A model generated the notes under the pieces. It saw only the letters and a program-made list of their open reading frames with translations, ran no database searches and was not told where the DNA came from. The position numbers and the translations under genes are program-made. Positions 7,484-10,288 of a stretch of DNA of 10,288 bases are shown here, piece by piece; position 1 is the first letter of the stretch, and each line of letters starts with the position of its first letter. This stretch comes from Clarireedia homoeocarpa (lineage: Eukaryota; Ascomycota; Leotiomycetes; Helotiales; Rutstroemiaceae), in the NCBI GenBank assembly GCA_001465935.1, contig LNKV01000143.1:14823-25110 (forward strand), read 5' to 3'.

Positions 7484-7773
7484 ATTAAATATAATATTTA
7501 TTATAGAAAGATTTATATAATATATATAATTATAAAATAGAACTAATTACTTAATTAAATATAATATTTATTATAGAAAGATTTATATAATATATATAAT
7601 TATAAAATAGAACTAATTACTTAATTAAATATAATATTTATTATAGAAAGATTTATATAATATATATAATTATAAAATAGAACTAATTACTTAATTAAAT
7701 ATAATATTTATTATAGAAAGATTTATATAATATATATAATTATAAAATAGAACTAATTACTTAATTAAATATA
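7484..7773. repeat. Perfect 70-bp tandem repeat, about 4.1 copies
   Basis: The unit recurs with period 70: the marker TTATAGAAAG occurs at 7501, 7571, 7641 and 7711. All compared positions are identical between copies; the match is lost at 7483 on the left and 7774 on the right. Each unit has only two C and two G and no CpA or TpG. The array therefore arose from already RIP-mutated sequence and has not been mutated since. Total length of 290 bp is below the few hundred base pairs usually needed to trigger RIP. No open frame or known satellite is recognised. Confidence 0.95.
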
Positions 7774-8229
7774 TATATAATTAGCTTTTATAAACTAATC
7801 TTTAAAATTATAAAGTTAAGATTTATAATCTATATTATAATATTATTAAAAATTAGTTATCTTAGTATATTATTTAAAACCTTTATTAATATATTATAAT
7901 CTTTATTAGTATTTCTTTTATAAATTATAAAATTAAATAAAACTTTTTTTTTAATTTAAAACTTTTATTAATTTTTATAAATAAAACTAAGAATTTTAAG
8001 AAAAGAGAGGAGAATTAATTAGATCTTTATTATTATTATATATCTAATTATTAATTAAATTATAATAATTATAAGCCCGGTTTAATACTCACTTTATTAT
8101 ATAGAAAAACTATTTACTAATTTATATAAAAAACTACTTTTTTAAATACTTTTTTATATCTACTAATTAATTTTCTTTATTCTTTTAATCTTAATAATTA
8201 TTATATTTTAATTTAGAATAATCGGTGAT
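7774..8229. other. AT-rich leader region before the second element's gag, possible 5' LTR end
   Basis: There is no gene here. The only GC-richer spot is AAGCCCGGTTTAATACTCAC at 8073-8092, with CA at 8090-8091 in a region otherwise nearly devoid of CpA. It lies about 140 bp before the gag-like frame, about where a 5' LTR would end and a primer binding site begin. The second LTR needed to prove this is outside the window. Confidence 0.35.
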
Positions 8230-9470
8230 ATTAAACTTACTATTTAATAATAATAAATAATATAATTTTTAAAGTTTAGATAATAATATTAAATTAAAGA
8301 AATATAGTATTTAATTAATTTCGATATTTATAAAAGATTAACTAGATTACTAATTAAAATCTAATTTAATAATTCGATTAATAAAGATTAACTTATTCAA
8401 TCTTTATTAAAACTATCTTTTATATACTAACTAAAAAATAAATTATATATTTAATTATTTACTAACTATAATACTAAGATAGATAGAATTAATAAAAAGA
8501 ATATAAATATAAAAGATTATTTAAAATTAAAGTATTTATCGATTTAAGATATTTATAAAGATTTTATAATTATATAAAAGTAATTTTAAAATAAGAAAAT
8601 TAAGTATAATATTTATTATAAAGTCTTTAAAGATATTTATATATAAATCTTTATAATTATAAATATTAATTTCCTTATTAATTATAATCTTTATAATACT
8701 AACTTTAATAATATTACTTTATATAATATTATCTATTCTCTTAAAACTTACTTTATATCTTATAAATTAATAGTTTTAACTAATATTTAAAGAGAATATA
8801 TTAATATACTCAACTAAATATAATATAATTAAATATCTTTAAATAATTAATATAAGAAGTAGAATATAGTTTATAATAAAACTTATATATATTAATTAAA
8901 TAAAATAAAAAAGATAATTATTATAATTACTTTCTTAAAAATAATAAAAATCAAGATTAAACTAATTTAAATAAATAAAGAACTAAAATATATTATTATA
9001 AATTAATAACTAAATCTATTTATTTTAATTTTAGACTAAATAAATATTATTCTTATTATTTAATTAACTAATAAATCTTATAAACTTAAAAAAAAAAATA
9101 TTTTTATAATAATAATCTTTATAAAAAATATTATAAGATTAGAGACTATCTTAAATAAAAAAGATAAATCTAAATTTAAATCTTAAAGAAATAAAAATAA
9201 ACTAACTAAAAAAGAAAATAAGATTTATTTATATTACTTAAAAAATTAATTCTCTAATTTAAAGAATAGATATATATAGAAACTAGAAGATTATAATTAA
9301 TTAAAGAAAGATTTAATATTATTGAAATTAGATAAATTAAAGAGAGAATCAAACTATTTTAATAGAATAATTTAAAAAAGATAATAATTAAGAAAAGATT
9401 ATTATAATTAATATTTAATTTAACTATCTCTTTATTACTTTTCTTTAAAAAAGTTATAATAATAATTATT
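8230..9470 (+). pseudogene. gag: gag-like region of the second Copia element
   Basis: Around 8288-8500 (codon starts 3n+2) the translation reads KLKKYSIQLISIFIKD and then a helical, Lys/Ile/Leu-rich stretch with TNQKINYIFNYLLTIILRQI. This resembles the N-terminus of Copia Gag (KL-x-x-x-NY-x-x-W type), with the Trp now TAA. From about 8640 the family-like reading moves to another frame (YQFPYQLQSLQYQLQQYYFIQYYLF), which suggests one or more indels. A zinc knuckle could not be placed with certainty. The C-terminal part (about 9000-9470) is Lys/Gln-rich and not aligned to anything. No start codon is defined. Confidence 0.5.
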
Positions 9471-9476
9471 AACTTT

Positions 9477-10288
9477 TCTTTAATAAATATTAATAATTCT
9501 AATATAAACTCTATATTAATTATTACTAATAAATATTATTTAATAAACTTTATTCTTTTAGATAATTATAGTATAATATATTTAATTAATAATATCTTTT
9601 TATTTAATAATAAAAAGATTATTTATTCTAATAATAATAATATTATCAAAGTTAATATATTATTATTACTAATTATTAGATAAGATACTTATATTATTAA
9701 AAATATTTTTAATAATTCTAAGAGACTTAATATAAAGGATTTTATTTTAATAAATATTATTTTTATTTCTAGTTTTTATATTAATATAATCTCTAAATCT
9801 TAATTAATAAAAATAAATTTATAATTTTATAATCTCGACTATATATTAAGATATAGTATATATAAAAAAAGTATAATTATTATATTATTTATATAAAAGT
9901 ATAATCTAGTTTTTTTAGAATTTAAAAAGATTATTTCTTACTATCTAATTAATTTAAATAATATTCTTATAAATAAAGTTATAATAATATATCTAACTAT
10001 TTATTATAAGATTAATAAGTATTTTAAATAATTATATAATCCTTTATTTAATAAAGAAGGTATTATATAAATATAATATAATAAAGCTAAGTATCTTAAT
10101 TAAAAAACTTTTAAATATCTAATAAATAAAATAAGAAATATAAAAATTAAAAAGATTTTAAAAGTTAATAGTAAGTATTATATAAGAATATATACTAAGT
10201 AAGTTATTAATTATTATTTAGAAGATTAATAATTATTATAACTATTTTATAAAGTTATATAAAATCTTTTCGACTTTCTAATATTATT
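9477..10288 (+). pseudogene. Protease to pre-integrase and start of integrase core, second Copia element
   Basis: The frame has codon starts at multiples of 3 and continues to the window end with only TAA/TAG interruptions. The clearest match, from memory, is the pre-integrase segment: LRYSIYKKSIIIILFIQKYN (family LRYGSIEKNVI...KYNLVFLE) at about 9846-9905. An H-x4-H pair follows, now Tyr at 10077-10079 and 10092-10094, then the zinc-domain end around 10164-10181. The core start WDLFDF reads as TAA-AAT-CTT-TTC-GAC-TTT at 10260-10277, so its first Asp is already Asn. The protease segment (about 9500-9580) is placed by position; its Asp-Thr/Ser-Gly triad is not convincingly visible. The window ends inside the integrase. 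Confidence 0.72.

Larger units (their letters stand above)
8230..10288 (+). mobile_element. Second Copia-type retrotransposon, 5' part, RIP-inactivated and cut by the window end
   Basis: A second degraded polyprotein begins about 1 kb after the first element, on the same strand. It shows gag-like, protease-flank and pre-integrase regions, then the first residues of the integrase core at the window end. Its pre-integrase peptide differs from the first element's, so it is another Copia lineage and not a tandem copy. Its 5' boundary is not defined. RIP is even more complete here: CpA and TpG are nearly absent. Confidence 0.75.

Noticed and set aside
1..10288. Fungal mitochondrial DNA with GC clusters (extreme A/T plus short CCGG-rich patches)
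   Set aside because: The GC patches recur only in the two LTRs. The body reads as a Copia polyprotein, and CpA/TpG loss with transition-only LTR divergence fits RIP of nuclear repeats. No mitochondrial gene or tRNA was seen.
1..10288. Numerous short open frames on both strands
   Set aside because: They are short, of A/T-driven composition (Ile, Lys, Asn, Tyr, Leu), without conserved motifs or plausible starts, and overlap the two retrotransposons.

Overview
The window looks like an AT-rich, heterochromatin-type block of a filamentous ascomycete (Pezizomycotina) genome that has been through repeat-induced point mutation (RIP). By eye the A+T content is around 80 % or higher. The remaining cytosines sit mostly before T or G, and CpA and its complement TpG are nearly absent over long stretches. 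I see no intact gene, tRNA, rRNA or CRISPR array. Comparisons to protein families are from memory; no search was run.

Region by region: 1-230 is AT-rich flank. 231-7186 is a complete but dead Ty1/Copia-type LTR retrotransposon of about 6.96 kb on the + strand. Its two 374-bp LTRs (231-604 and 6813-7186) are collinear without gaps, and a 5-bp target-site duplication flanks them (ATAGT/ATAAT). The internal region carries one gag-pol reading frame in Copia order: gag with zinc knuckle, protease, integrase zinc domain and core, reverse transcriptase, RNase H. The first part, to about 4300, lies in the frame whose codons begin at multiples of 3. A ten-A run at 4299-4308 shifts it by one base, and it continues to about 5660. 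Most in-frame stops are TAA or TAG where Gln, Trp or Arg would be expected. About 1.15 kb between pol and the 3' LTR is less mutated, has no recognised product, and contains a candidate antisense ORF.

7187-8229 is AT-rich with a perfect 70-bp tandem repeat (about 4.1 copies, 7484-7773) and an isolated GC-richer patch near 8075-8091. From about 8230 to the window end lies the 5' half of a second, distinct and equally mutated Copia-type element: gag-like, protease and pre-integrase regions, breaking off as the integrase core begins.

The window is a retrotransposon graveyard. The most informative signals are how completely RIP has replaced metal and zinc ligands, the gradient of RIP along the first element, the less mutated 3' segment with its antisense ORF, and the post-RIP tandem duplication. 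I found no convincing new functional system.
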